From Kudoa neothunni (Eukaryota > Cnidaria), in the NCBI GenBank assembly GCA_964304625.1, contig OZ199838.1, forward strand, positions 3,286,001 to 3,350,000: DNA of 64,000 bases, read 5' to 3'. Under the pieces are notes generated by a model. The model made no database searches. It was not told where the DNA came from and saw only the letters and a program-made list of their open reading frames with translations. A program made the translations under genes and the position numbers. Positions 11,970 to 26,439 of this stretch are shown piece by piece; the stretch's first letter is position 1; every line of letters begins with the position of its first letter.

Positions 11970-13178
11970 CAAGGTTAGGCAACCGATATGACCGAAAAAG
12001 CCAACTATTGATGTTAGGAAAAATTCTTCTACTTCCGGAGCTACACGTTAAATTTAGGCCCGAAAATCAAAATATTTAACTTAAAACCATAAGAGTATAC
12101 ATTTCAGAAAAATCTGGAGAAAATTATCCAATTAGTCTATTTACACATTTCTCTATTATTTTTATTAGTAACATTTTAATGCAAGGAGAGATAATAAAAG
12201 TAAACAAAGTATGCACTTGAATTTGTCTGATTACTTCAAATAATATTGTAATTTGGTTTTCGATCATTTCCACATTGATGTATTAGAAATTTTTTGTCAT
12301 TGACTACTTTACAACAAATTGTTGACAATAATATTCATTTTTAAGAATATTATTGTCGACAAAAAGAAATTTCCAACCATATAATTTAATCTTTTAAAAT
12401 TTGAAGAGTTAGTTTTTAGTGTATTTTCCTGAATTTAAATATTTTAACGACATATTTCATTTTACGTTTTACATCTTACATGGGATTTTCTCCGTATTAA
12501 AAACTAAAGATAGCTTAATATCACAAGAGAATTCTTTTTAATGGATAAAATTTAATAAAAATACATGTATAACTACTTTTTTATGTAAAAAAGTTGATTC
12601 AACAAAATTTATAAACCAGAAAAACTATCGACACTTTCATAAGTGTAATTTAAAGGTTTTCAAAATATTGTGAATATCAGCAAATAAGATGTATTTGTAT
12701 AATGCTCGAAAAATTTATTTTTAAGTAGTCTCAGCTTATTAATAATCTTTTTATCAGGGAGAAATTTTGATTAATGATATAAAATAATTTTTTGATTTAA
12801 AACTGTAGATAAAATTGAGAAAATTGAGAGTTATTTTACCTCGTTAATTATTGCATATGCATAGAACTATGTTATATAAGGAGTTTTTAATATTTATATG
12901 TTATTTATCTTTTCTGAATCCTTCCTTTCTATATTTAGCTTTTAAGTTGCAAATTAAGAAAATTAATTCAAGTTGGTGAAGTTGGAATACCGTACATTCA
13001 TTTCAATACACATATATTTCCGTTAAAAATGATTTATGTCCGGTTAAAACTCAAAATTTAAACGTAATAATGAGATCAGCGACTAGGAATTATATAATTT
13101 CTTCGCGATTTAACCTTAGATATTGCAGTTCGTATTATGTACGTAAGTTGAGGAGTCGTAGGTTGCCGACCCCTCCTG
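11970..13178. mobile_element. Possible decayed non-autonomous hAT element
   Basis: The left tip reads CAAGGTTAGGCAACCGA. The right tip, reverse-complemented, reads CAGGAGGGGTCGGCAACCTA, which resembles hAT TIRs of the CAGGGGTCGGCAACC type. The 8-bp flanks AAATAAAC and CTCTAAAC agree at only five of eight positions, so the boundaries are uncertain. The interior is AT-rich and non-coding apart from a 16-bp-stem hairpin. Confidence 0.35.
12321..12360. repeat. Hairpin, 16-bp stem
   Basis: GTTGACAATAATATTC is followed after an 8-nt loop by its inverted copy ending GTCGAC, with a single mismatch. It may be a relic of a small palindromic element or only a replication-slippage product. Confidence 0.7.
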
Positions 13179-14750
13179 CTCTAAACTACCCCATATTTGC
13201 TATTCAATGAAGTATCGTATATGCCCCCCTCATCGTCTTAATCAGTTTCGTAAGACACATCCTCATACTCACTACCGGATGACGTATTGTTATGAAATAA
13301 AAAAATCAAATTTGGAATCCATAGATATTATCCTGATACTAAATTAGTACTGAAGAAAAAAAAATTCTATATTAACCAGCGCAATCCATTGCAGAAACTG
13401 CGCATGAGCAATATTCGATTAGGTTGCGCACGATTAATTCAAGGATTATTTGGGATTTTCCCTAGAATTCTGCGGTTAAAATTTTGTAATATCTATCACA
13501 ACTAATTTAATTAATTTTATGTACAAAATGGTTAAATAAAAAGATGGGGTTGATTCGACCCCAAATGATTTTTGGAGGGGATCCTTCAAATTTTGGCCAC
13601 ATAAAAAACCTAAACTATCTAATTTTCATCCGTTAAATAGAAGAATATATTTTTGGAAAATTTCTTGAATTCAAGAACATTAGAATTAAGGGAGAAAAAA
13701 ATTTTACGTTATTCAATTTTACTTTGGGGTCGAGTCGACTGCAGTGTCGTTTCTCGTTAGAGGGTAAATATAGTTTTTAAGGATTCAACCCATTTTAAAA
13801 TATTCATATTTTATTTATTTTGTATATAAAAAACTAATTACTTTATGATTTTTTTATTTGCTGCACCATTTTAAATAACATTTTGGTATTTTTTATATGA
13901 ATATTAATGAGATATAATTATCATTCTAGTTTTTATACGCTAAAAAATAGAGAATAATCGACTGAAAATGTGATTTAATTTTCAGTAAAATTCATCAAAT
14001 AACTATAACTCTTACTTACCAAATGTGTCTCAGCTTCGATTTCGCACGACACGAATCGCACAAGACATACGTTCAAGAGAGATTCCAATTACGTAGAGTC
14101 TTTAAATTACGCTCGAAGAAGCAGGCATGTCTATAATTTTTTCGTTGGCTCAAGGTATGAATCTTCAGAAACCCTGTTTTCAAGTTAAAAATGACATGCA
14201 CACCACGAACTTATATATAAATATAAACATTTTTAATTACATTTGTAAAATATTATAAAATTTAAGGTAAAATCTTACGATTGGATAAATTCCTTAAGTT
14301 TATAAGTAGTGAGAATGATGATTTTAATCGCTTCGATTTAGAAACTAAAAACTCTTTTCAACATTGGAATAAGCAGGTTTATATATATACATATATATAT
14401 TACGGTGTTATCTATTAAATTAAAGTGTAATTTTATGCATGTATTTTTAATTGTAACAAATGTATAAAAGCTAATTTTAATTGACCTGGTGATTGTGTAG
14501 TCTTAGAGCATTCCTAACACTAACACAATAATAGTATGCAGAAGAATGATGTGGAAATTTGTCACTTAGGTGATTTGTTATAGATACCTAGAGCATTGTA
14601 GGACAAATGTGTAGGAGTTTCTGAGTATGCCAAATAATGTGTGTATTGTTGAGGTGTAAAACAAAACAATCAAATATTTCACAACAACATAATAACCCAG
14701 CTAACAATCTCAACACCTCAAACAGGTAGTATAGAAACTCAGCGAAGCAG
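13179..14750. other. Spacer upstream of the ARFGEF3-like gene with exon-like pieces
   Basis: Two stretches have coding character but could not be built into a gene. The first is about 14010-14130, where the minus strand encodes YVLCDSCRAKSKLRHI ending at a GTAAGTAAG donor and the plus strand has a 37-codon open frame from 14023. The second is about 14283-14376 (plus), encoding FISSENDDFNRFDLETKNSF and ending at a GTTTAT donor-like site. The rest is AT-rich and unremarkable. Confidence 0.3.
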
Positions 14751-17700
14751 ATGACGATGGACGAGATAATAGGGAAAATTTCATTTCAAGCAAAAGCATT
14801 ATCACTTGATGAACTAGCAGAGATTACCAAAAATATCCACGGTATTTGTCCGACTATGAGTTTTTGATATTTTAAAGCAAATTTTCAGCGACTATTACAC
14901 TTGATGATGATGACAATGGCTACATGAATTACATGTAATACATAGGCTATATTATTCATTTGAACTAAGATTATTCTTATTACAGTGATAAAATACTTTC
15001 AGCGTTGAGCACAGCAGCAAATTCAGGCTATCCTATAATTACATGGCAAACGATAAAAGCGCTACAGGTTCCTTGGAAAAATGTATCAAAACCTTAATTT
15101 TTTAATTTCTAGTTAATACTAAAAGATTTTCTAACAAACCAACAATACACGCTACCATTAGAGCAACAAATCAATGCTGTCAAATGTATGAAAGCCATTC
15201 AATCAGAATACATACCATCTGTGATGAAAGTAAAAATTAACCATTTTACACTCGATCTAATAGATTAAATAGATTATAATTTCAACGTGGGAGTTTATCA
15301 AAGAAACAAAGCAGTTCAAATATGCTCCAGAATTAATTAAAGTAATTTATCAACATATTCATGGTTAATATTCCACAAAACTTAATTATTATAACTATAT
15401 TTTCTCATTTACACACATACATTTGTCAAATATCAATAAATTTAATTCTCTCAAACATTGAATTGATTTAGTTCTGTTGTGAATGTTACACACAGGGAGA
15501 TGATTTCAACAGTAAAGCTGTAACTAAAGGAACTATTGACTATATCATGAAAGAAATGTGCAGCTATGCAGCAAGATTTGATGTATATCGTAAATTATAC
15601 TCTAATGTTAACAAAATTATTTTAGGGACTTGGGGAAATATAAATTTGTACTGTTCAATATATCGATTTCAGTGAAACAAGACGGTAGGACTGTACTGGT
15701 TGATAATTTGTAGTGGGAAAATCTGTATTAGGATCAAAACAGACTGATGTAGAACTTTTGAGATCGTTGTTTGAGATTTTTGGGTTTCTAAGCAAACAAT
15801 TAGACCCAAAATTACCCAGGTATTTATATATCTATTCATAGAGGCTAATAATCATCAATCACAACGTAGATCAATGAATGTTGACTATTTGGTCACGATA
15901 ATTCAAATCATTTCGATGTTAATGAGACAAATTCCAGAGGTCCTGTCCAACAACAGGCATTACGTGGAGAAATTAAAGTTTGAATGGATTTATTTGCTAA
16001 AGTAATGTTTTTAACGAAACTTTAGTGGTGTATTGATACCAAACCTACTTCAATATCTTGAACCTAACTATATGGAACAACTGTGTGCATTTGATGGAAA
16101 AGAATATGCAACTGGTAGCTGTTCTGAAAATTCATCTCAGAGAGACAGCAGTTACGAAACAAGTGGCGAAGATTCAGATGAAAGCTCTAGTGATATCCCC
16201 TCCATTAGAATAAATCCTAATGAAAAGAATCATGGTTCCACTTACAACTGGCTCATTAAAGTTTTGACATTTCTTGAAGCAATATTTGCAATTGTGGAAG
16301 CACTACTACATAACTATTGTGACAGTCCCAAAATCAAGCCCGGTATATCAAAAATTATCGACTCATTCCTCTCTCACAACTTCAGAGAGTACAGCATAAA
16401 AAATTGTCAACTTTTTCTCCAAGGTATTTCAATCTGTTTATTACCAATTGCACATGAGTTGTTATAGATTATGTCGAAAATTGAATATTTTAAGTATATT
16501 TTCCAAAAACCGTCCGTCATTATTGAAGACACCAGCAGCGTATATAAAAATGTCATCACTATAAACCAATCCAACAAAATGACAGAATCTGATTTGAATA
16601 GGTTTGATTTCCAGTTCTATTCAAAGTAATAAACTTTTTCAAGCTCTTCTTTTCGTATCACTCACATATACAATTAACATTATAGGTTTTTGGATTACAT
16701 ATGGGTGTTGTTAAGAAGTGATTCGAGTTATCGAGAAAAAGCTTGCATATACCGATTGGTTAACACAGTATTGGTGTCATTTGAGGAATGCTACAAGAAT
16801 GATATCACTCAAGTCAAATTTAACTACTCGAAATTTCAATGCTATCTTCATTCTAACGGAAAAACAAATGATGGTACCTATTTATAAATCTCTCATAAAC
16901 TTAATTTGAGCTTTTTTTATGATTATAATTGTAGAAAAAAGTAGTCAATTTAAAAATTTACTTGGCGGCTCTGAAGAAATTTTAAAAAAGTATATTGGAA
17001 AGAAACGACAGTTAAATAGCTCAAATAGCAGAATAAGTAATTTTGAGTTTGCCACGTATATTTTTGAACAAAATTAGATTCAACCAAAAAACAACGCAAA
17101 ATCAGAAAAGAGCCACAATCAAGCTATAATGTCAATAAAAAAATGTCGATCTGAAACCGATATTCCTGTGTTAAGGTTTGAATATGTGGCCAAAAGCAAC
17201 TCTGAGATTCAGCTGAATACCGTTTACGAAGATTCAAATGATGTCAACAAGAGAATTGATAAATTTATTGGTGAGATTAAATCCAGCGCTCTCAGAACAA
17301 ACAAATGTATACCACCACTTCGAATAGACTTATAGAGTGTTGTCTTATTATTTGTAAATTTGTTGATAGTGACATCGAGGGACAACGTCACCATTGAGCC
17401 CAACGTCGCAACACCTAGAATGTTCCGTTCAAAGAAACCCACATCTGTCAATAGTAACTTTATTATCATTTTTATTTTTATGGTGTGGTTTGAAATTTAT
17501 TGAATCGATTAGTAAGGAGAATGTCCTACAGAAAAGAACCACCTAAAAAGTTGGAAACCAAAAACTACCTCCAGGAATTAACAGAAACCCTCACAAACAA
17601 TGTTTTCAAATTTTTATCATCTATTGTTCAGGAGAAGACATCTATGAATAATACCAATGAGGTGGACAGCAAAATATTCCATTTCTGCACCAGCCTTTCC

Positions 17701-20700
17701 CAACAAATCTACAATAAGTATAAAAGTGTGCCTGAGATGTGTTGGCTATTTGGAGATAATAGCGTGGAGATATTTTACGTTATCGTTGTAGGAATATTAA
17801 CCTTGAACTACTGTGCGAACTCACCAAGCAATAACATCTCTAAAATTCCACACGATCTTCTAAGAATCGAATTAAAAAATTTGTACAACCTAGATGGAAG
17901 TTTTGATACCTTAATGGTTTCACTATTTAAACACATGTCCTCCAATGAGTTTGAACTCAACGTTAATTCTGTTAGCAACGATAATGAAAATCAAAGACAC
18001 CTTCATAATTTCACCGAATCAATAGTCATATCACTCATACATAAATATATTGTCAATGTGGAAAGCCCTAATCCATACACAAATATGTGTCCGAAGAAGA
18101 ATGTCATATATCGATTTTTGCAGTTGTTCCATGATATTATCGTAATTGGTTGTATTTGTTTATTACAAAACGAAACTGTGGACGATGTCGAAACCAAAAA
18201 AGTCAATCCCGTTTTCGATGTGACCAGTGATACTCTTTCGTTAGTCACTCGATTGGCGCTCAAATTGGGTAATTATATTTGATGTATTTTCAGAAATTAA
18301 ACTAATGTTTTGGAATCATTCTTAATAAACATTGTTTAATTCAATTATCATAAAAAATATTTCGTTAAAAAATTTTTTAATAAACCTAACGTGTGATTAT
18401 GTAATAATTAATTTACGCCAATTAACATTTTTTAATATAAAATTTAATTTTTTCCAAAAAAAAATAAAATATGATAATTTATTTTTCCATTTGGTATACT
18501 TAAGTGAATTTTGAATATTCTGATTTTCAGTCATTCACCATTTTCAGTGTTGATAAGAATTTGTTCCTGAGCAAAAACGTAAAGTATTTCAAAATCTTCC
18601 GATTATTTTTAATGTTCCTTGATTATAAATTATAAATTTGTTTAATCATAATATATTTTTTAAAATTATCCCATATGCCATACACAAAAGCTTGTTTCCA
18701 TTAATCACATTAGTCCCCAAATTTACAAGTTTTTATCGTCTACTGTAAATATGTAATTTTGGCCAAGTCCATTAAATAAAATATTATATCGGTATTTGAA
18801 GATGGTTACTTTGCGATTTCAACATTTTTGGATCGTCAAGTTGATTAAAAATTTCGTTTTTTATATTTTCTATTCGATATATTATGTATTTTTTAAACAA
18901 AATCAAAGATTTTTTAAATTATCAATCTGAGCTTGGTTGTTATATTCATATTCATATGAATGAGGAATTTTATGTCTTATTTATTTTTTTAGTAAATTCG
19001 TCAATAAAATAAATTCGGTGTTAATGATAATGACCCATCTTACTTTTAGAAACGATAACATAACAGTTAAACATATATTATCGTAATTTCGTTTATCCAA
19101 TGTTTGGAAGCAAAATAATAATACTACATTGAAAAGCTATATTTTATAAGTTTTTAAATTATCCCATTAAAATAATAAATAATTTGTTTAAGGGTTTTTA
19201 TTAAAAAAACTTACGAATATCCTAGACTGAATTCGAGTATTTTATTTTTTTAATCGTTTTAAACTCTATAACAAAATTCTAAGATTTGAAAAAATTTATA
19301 TTTTATTATTAGAAAATTATAAAAGGTAATTGATTAATAATTTAAAGTTCGTTTCAAATTAACTAGAATTATTTCCACTTTATGATTGCAAGAAACAGTT
19401 TTTAATTTATTCGCTTAATTTCTTATACAAATAAAATCAATAAAAATTTGTAACTGAATCCAGTCCAGGTGTTGGTTTTGTCTTAAAAAATGATATATCT
19501 ATCTTTTGGGTGAATTATTACTCGTTACGAAACCACTAGAAACGAATTTTTAATTTTTTCAATTTTGACAATTATAATAATTTTTTTTTAATTCGTATAT
19601 AATAACACCTATCATTTTTATTGCTTGTTACAATTACAAGTAATCGAATATTGGGACAAGTAGCATAACGGAATGGTTCGACTATTCTAAATTCTAATAG
19701 GAACCATTAAACAATATTACTCATATATTATTATTTAATAATAATTATTAGCGAAAAAATTTTTTGCGTTATTGAATTTGTGGTTAATTCTGAAATTTAT
19801 TTTTAATTTACTCGAACCCTTTAATTATAATCTATTAATAATTTAATTAATCTCTCAATACAACGACAATATTAGTGTCATTTCTAAATTTCAGGTAAAA
19901 ATTAAAAAATTAGTATAGTAGGAACGTTCAACAAATTAACAAAATAATATAATCTAAATAGAATATATTATTTTATATTAAGATTATAACTAGAGAATAT
20001 CTATTACTTTTTTTAATTTATGTATCAAACAACTTACATTAAAACAATTAAGGTATGTGGGACATTCACGACCGAACCGTTGAAATCATGTGTGATCGAA
20101 TATGCGACAAAAATTCATTTAAAATTGGACTGGGGGAAACAAACTTTTCCTATCCTCACATCTTCTGTATGCATACAATTCTGAATTCAGCCTATACTCT
20201 ATTGGTTTGTTGTCCTCGTATATGCAACTCATGGAGTCACATATTCAGAGCCTTTCGACAGATACTCCAACTAGAATCCACCATCCTCCATATTAAATAC
20301 TTCGAAAAATTAGTAGACAGTGATGTGAATGACGTCGCTAACAACAAACCTAACACCCCACCATTGAAATATACTGGCAGTATGATTAAAGACAGCGAAA
20401 TGGATGATACAATTAAATCCGTGCTCTCGTTGACCAACGCAGTTGAAGTCTTTTTCAAAAGTGTATTCACCGACATTCCATTATGTGATACTATATGGTT
20501 ACTTGATAAAATTATTGATGCTTCCTATGAACAGCTGGCTTTCATATTAGAAAATGTTGATTGGGGAACAGGCGAACACACATCGCAACACCTATCGACC
20601 AATTCGCTTTATCCCGGTTCGACATTCCTATCAATTATCAAAGATGGTTTCCACATGTTGTTAAACAACAACAACCTCACAATATTCTTTCTCATGCTTT

Positions 20701-23700
20701 TCTGGAGAAATGTTACCAACATTTTCTTTCAGACCTGTCTGTTCAACAATGAACACATCCAATCTTTATCATTCGCTATACTTGGCGATCTCACACAATT
20801 TGTGTTGAACAACATCCCTGAAGTGCAAGTCAACTCTTCAATCAACATATGGATCTTTCAGTGCTCTTACGATAAACTCATTGATTTTTCAGGTTTGTTT
20901 CGCTACAAGGTACACCTAAATAGATTTTGTGAGGAGTAATGATTCAACTGTTTGATATCTTGTTTAGATCATTGCTCAGATTAAATTATGGGTGGAAAAT
21001 AGTCACACTATCAAAAATTCACTGTACACGTCACTTTTGGAATACATATACAAGTGTTGTTTCTGTGATTTGTCGTCTTCCACCATTAGCAATCAACAAT
21101 TCACCCAACTACAAGAATTGCTCGACACATCTAACGATATTATAACTTTTATCCTAAATCAAACCATCACCAACTATAAATTTTGCCACTGGGAGTATCT
21201 GTTCTCTAGTTTAGATATCATGGATTGTCTTTACCATCTCAATGACAACCCTGAGCTTTATCATTTGAGAAACTTAATCGAAAATCTTGGACTCTCATTG
21301 ACTAATATCATTTTCAGCTGTTTGAGATATATAAACAGTGACCAGGATGGAGTTTGTGATGAAAGCACAGAAGTGACTCCTTTCTATCAAAAAGATCCTC
21401 TGCCATTCTTGCTAGTGAATAGTAGAATAACTAATCGATACCAGACGGATTGCTCCTCCGATTGGCTTGCGAACGATACCCAAAACTGGATCAGGGCCAC
21501 AAAAATGCATGTATCCACCTATTTAACTGTACAAAGTAAGTTTGAATCAGTCAGCACCGTTAAACCTCAAAAAACTTTTTTTAAGTCTCATACCTATATT
21601 AGATCACTCATTAAAAAATAAATAAATTTTTGGAATGAATATTTTTAATCCTCAATAATATTTACGCTTGCGCGGTCTTCATTTTTAATTTAAAGAATTC
21701 CATTCTAGAGTTGATGTATAAAGTTTATATTTTAAAATATAATGTAATTAATTATTTTTGTTAATATCTACTTTTTATACTGTTATATAATTCCAATAAA
21801 TACGATCTATACGACTTATTAAACTTATGGAAATTGCACATTGTAAAATAATTATGGAACTTTAAGTTTAATAAACAAATTATTCGTTATATCGGTTAGT
21901 TGGTGTATTATAAATAAATTGATGTAAAAATCTCTTGGACATGGTATAATTAACAATCAACTATGAATGCCCTCGCCACTTTCTTGCGTCAAAATTTAGA
22001 CTTAAAAAAGTTAAAATATAACATATTATTGCTTCTAATTGAGCTCTCTACATTTTTATGTTATTGTAAATGTTTTATCTGTTACTAACAAAAAACGAAT
22101 GACGCATTGAAGATGTTTTTGAGAAATCATATTATATAATTTGTAAATTATATAACATTTTTAATTAATAATAATTAAAATTATAATAAAGAAATAAATT
22201 ATTTAATTTGTGTACCTATAGTTTTAAGTTACATTTTTTCGTGATAAATATAAGAATTAGTTTAATAAAATAAATACAATATTCAATTGTCATTGTTATA
22301 AAATAGATATAATGTATTGATTTTTGCATAAATTTATAACTAGTATAAAATTAAATGAGATTAAAGCGGTTGATATATTTTTATTCAAAACCAGTCTAAT
22401 TTTTTGTACACAGAAATTGTCGTAACGATAGAATCCAACATTGCACATGTTTCGTTTCTCCAAATATGCCTCACCATATTGGACCAACTGACTCAATTCT
22501 TGGCCTGCAATAACAATGTTAAATTGGTTGTCCTGTCCGATATTCTCATACCATGCTTCATCAAGTTGATCACACTCTCCAAATCTTTACCACCTGGAGA
22601 GTGTATTCCAGCATCTATTTGGGAGAGATTCTTTGTACTGATCAATTCAAGCTATCAAATTATACCAATACCAGTGATCGATCAAAAACGAAAGTTGATG
22701 GGCACAATATCTGAAGAGATCAAAACGCAGGTGCATTTTGAAAAAATTTACAGTCTTGTGTTGCATCATTTGCTGGATATGTGTTATGCTACGATAAATG
22801 AAACTAGTTCGGTGTCTGAACTATCGACCAAACAAATAAAGTATCAATAAATAGTTAAGACTTATTTTATAATTTGAAATAGGTTGATCTTAGATCAATT
22901 TCTTCCAGTGAAATCAGAAACCTCTACGATCGACTATTCTACCATTTCCTATAGCTATATAAGTGCAATCGTAGAATTTTACAATAAGAGTGTCAAATGT
23001 TTGACTAGCCATTTTGCCGAGGTGATAGATTGTTACTCGATGGGCTCGTTGTCTCTGATTGGTGATAATCAAAACAAAATGGTAAGAATTGATAGAACCA
23101 ATGTAACCGACCGCAAAACGGGAGGCAGAACCATAGATGAGTTGATTGAAAAACGCCAACTGTTCCCAAAAATTGTAATCTCCCCAAACAAATTATTTAT
23201 AAATATTTGTTGTAGATTTTCCAAGATAATAATGAATCCACCAATACCCAACAAAGTGATATCTCGGAAGAATTTTTTATATACGCACTTGTTGTCACGT
23301 TTGAGAAAAATGACGAAAAATCAACTAGCAGCACATTATCTATTGATGATTTGATCATTTATCTGAAAAATATAAATGTCCTGCTTGAACATCAATCCAT
23401 TATTGGAACTAGATTATTGGACTACCTAAAAGAATTTATTTTGGATAACGAAGAAAGCAAATCAAAACTGTCTGTCAAAACATACCGAAAATCAAGTTCA
23501 ATCAAGTCTAAGAATTCTAATGAGGTGCCAAGAGTCGGCCAAAACGTTTCTTTAATTGCCATCACTGTTGAAGGTATTTTTGCTAAGATTATCCTTAATG
23601 AATTTTTCTGTGATATTATTTTTAGAATTTTATTCATTATTCACCAATCTAACCAAATCTATCAGCAAAATGGTGCTACAATCTTTGGAGTTTGATTGTC

Positions 23701-24652
23701 GTGTAGGTCTTCGTTTCCTTCTCCAACAACTCTATGATCTAACTTCGTTGGCCACTCTCTCCAAGATGGGGACAGAATTCCAATCCAAACGTTTGAACAT
23801 TCTATTGAATAGTTATTTATGTTTTAACAAGTACGTACAAAATAATAAAAACAAATCTGGCTTGTACAACAGATTGAATAATGGTGGCGGCATTGAATCA
23901 AGAAATCCAGCAACATTATCCTATATTGGACCAACTGGAACAGATAAAAGGAACCAAACTAGAAATAAAACCTCTGTTCAAAGATACAAAATACCAAAGA
24001 GCACCATAAATAAAACTATTGACAAAATGGTAGCAAATTTGTCAATAACTCAATCGCAGCACTCAACTGAGAACTCCACCAAAAATGTAATATTTTTATA
24101 CATTATAATTCTTTATTTTGTTTTTAGGTCGGTAATAACGAAAAATCTAATCAATTAAGATTACCAATCATTGAAAAATGCCTTTTACAAATGAAATCAT
24201 CCCTCATACTAATAGCGTGTGTTATCCTGGGAACTAAATCACAACAGATCAGTCAAAAAGAATCCGAAATTATTAATGAATACATCAATGAGCTGAAAAA
24301 GTTTATTGGTGAAAAGGAGACTGAATTTTACGTTAACATTATTCGTGTATTGTCAACCCCCATAGAACCTCAACAAACATCACATAAAAGTTGTGATTGG
24401 TTTGATCCAGAGCTATTTGATGGAATCACAATAAATTCCTTTTGGGCCGCCGAATGCTTAAAATTAAATGTCAAGTGGCGTCAATGTTTAGAAAGATTTC
24501 TTGACGAACTCTCCCTATTAAATATCGCCGATCTAAAAATTGTTTTCCCACCATTATATTCACTTTTATCCAATGTAGTCAAAGTTTCAGAATGTCTTGA
24601 ATGCCAACAACGTCTCAACAATCTTGTAGTCAGATCCGGGAAGTTCCTGTGA
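14751..24652 (+). CDS. ARFGEF3: ARFGEF3/BIG3-like large Sec7-family scaffold protein
   Basis: Long many-exon gene for a helical-repeat protein that aligns in order with animal ARFGEF3 (BIG3). That is a divergent member of the BIG/Sec7 ARF-GEF family which acts at trans-Golgi and secretory granules. The start MTMDEIIGKISFQAKAL matches the family N-terminus (MEEILRKLQKEA). PHIFCMHTILNSAYTLL followed by NSWSHIFRAFRQILQLEST at about 20150-20275 matches HVLCMEAILSV then CWPHVFR. The last exon (ending NIADLKIVFPPLYSLLS then LNNLVVRSGKFL) matches the family C-terminus. Coding blocks lie at 14751-17335, 17500-18268, 20053-21535 and 22414-24652. Most introns are 24 to 60 nt, but two are 1784 nt (18269-20052) and 878 nt (21536-22413). 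An acidic Ser-rich loop sits at about 16110-16230. No canonical catalytic Sec7 Glu region was seen; BIG3 is likewise reported to lack it. Exact exon ends in 15480-17335 and 23200-23700 are unsettled. Homology was judged from remembered sequences, not a search. Confidence 0.62.
18269..20052 (+). other. Large (1784-nt) intron of the ARFGEF3-like gene
   Basis: Donor GTAATTAT follows codons LALKLG; the acceptor AATTAAG precedes MWDIHDR, in phase 1. It is more than 75% A+T, with no repeat family or ORF recognised. It is some 40 times longer than the other introns of this gene. Confidence 0.6.
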
Positions 24653-26038
24653 AAATCTAACATATGTTCTACGCCATAGATCTAATTTTCTGAGTAGAAA
24701 CGATACTTGGCATATTTTTTTGCTTTACATGAGTTATTTATGTGCAAAGAGCCTAAATAATATAATAAAAATTTCCTCACTGTTTCTTATAATTGCTTAA
24801 ATATCTTGAAAATTATCACCTTACTAAAAATCAGTATTTATTTTTTATTGCAGAAAAAATTTGTTTTAAAAATAACGACAAGTATGAAAATACCACAAAA
24901 AATTTGTTTTATTAAAATATTAACCCGGTTCTAAGTTTTACGTTTGAAAATTAAAAATTGTTATTTGAAATATTTTTTATTTCTATAATTAAATATTTGA
25001 ATATAGAATAATTATTTTCACACTAATATCATTTTTGGAAAAAAGTATCCACCTTCTATTCCTTCTATCATAGAATCTAGTTGATTCTTCAAACATTACA
25101 TGAAAATTGTTAAATGGAGATTTCATCGGTTTGTGAAACAACTCCTCCATGAATTTTAACTATATATATAAAGTTTGAGTCAATTAAATCACGAATAATA
25201 CTCTTATTCGAATATAGTAAAATACGATTATAAATGGAAATATAATTTTAATTCTTCATAAGTATCTGTTATTATTTGATTAACAAATAAAAATTTTAAT
25301 TTATAAAAATGAAGTTTTCTATCCTGTTGACATCTTCATTACCAAGTCAGATAAACATTTCAAGCAGCTACATAGAAGTTGAAGATTATGCCAAAATTTA
25401 ATTATATATATATTATTTTAAGAAAAAAAGTGCAAAATAAAAATCTTCATATGCTTTCTGTGTCCTATAAAATTAATAATTTGATAAAATTTGCATTTTG
25501 CGAGCGATACTTCGATAGTTTACGAAAAATGCTAAATTCTTTTGGAATTGTTGTATAATGACGAGCAAAATATCTTTACACTATGCCGAAAAAAACATTT
25601 ATGTTGGAAAAAATGATGAATTGGACCAAGTTGACTAGGTATCAATATGTTTTTACATAAAGACGATTGGAAAATTTTTTGTTTGTACGCACATCGAAAA
25701 AGAACATGAAATGGATCAGTGATCCGTTTTTGGTAACTTCTCTATGGTTGGTTCGGTTCCACGGGAATAATGTTAAATCGATTTTTTGCGGTCATATTTT
25801 ACTTCTAAGGACCGTGGTTGTCCTTTTATTTCTAAAATTTTATTTTTATGTGTTTATTAACTATCAAATATATTTAATAAAAAAGTTTTTAAATATATCA
25901 AAATATCAACTTGGGGGCCATAAATCATAAATCATCTTGGGTAGTTCCGGATCGTTTAATTTAAAGCTTAACTGAAAGAGTTTCTCCTCAATTATTATTT
26001 CGAAACGTGTTATAAAACTCGTGGATGTTTTACAAATC

Positions 26039-26439
26039 NNNNNNNNNNNNNNNNNNNNNNNNNNNNNNNNNNNNNNNNNNNNNNNNNNNNNNNNNNNNNN
26101 NNNNNNNNNNNNNNNNNNNNNNNNNNNNNNNNNNNNNNNNNNNNNNNNNNNNNNNNNNNNNNNNNNNNNNNNNNNNNNNNNNNNNNNNNNNNNNNNNNNN
26201 NNNNNNNNNNNNNNNNNNNNNNNNNNNNNNNNNNNNNNNNNNNNNNNNNNNNNNNNNNNNNNNNNNNNNNNNNNNNNNNNNNNNNNNNNNNNNNNNNNNN
26301 NNNNNNNNNNNNNNNNNNNNNNNNNNNNNNNNNNNNNNNNNNNNNNNNNNNNNNNNNNNNNNNNNNNNNNNNNNNNNNNNNNNNNNNNNNNNNNNNNNNN
26401 NNNNNNNNNNNNNNNNNNNNNNNNNNNNNNNNNNNNNNN
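26039..26439. other. Assembly gap (401 N)
   Basis: A run of 401 undetermined bases. Open frames that seem to cross it are artefacts. Confidence 1.

Noticed and set aside
20237-20476. Minus-strand frames under the ARFGEF3-like exons
   Set aside because: They are antisense shadows of well-supported coding exons.
24191-24250. Apparent signal peptide MKSSLILIACVILGTKSQQ at the start of a new secreted protein
   Set aside because: The frame is open upstream across a good splice acceptor (24127) and continues the ARFGEF3-like protein, so this Met is internal.
25667-25930. Transposase end (KWISDPF motif) as a gene
   Set aside because: Only one short motif resembles hAT C-termini; the rest is low-complexity AT next to the gap.
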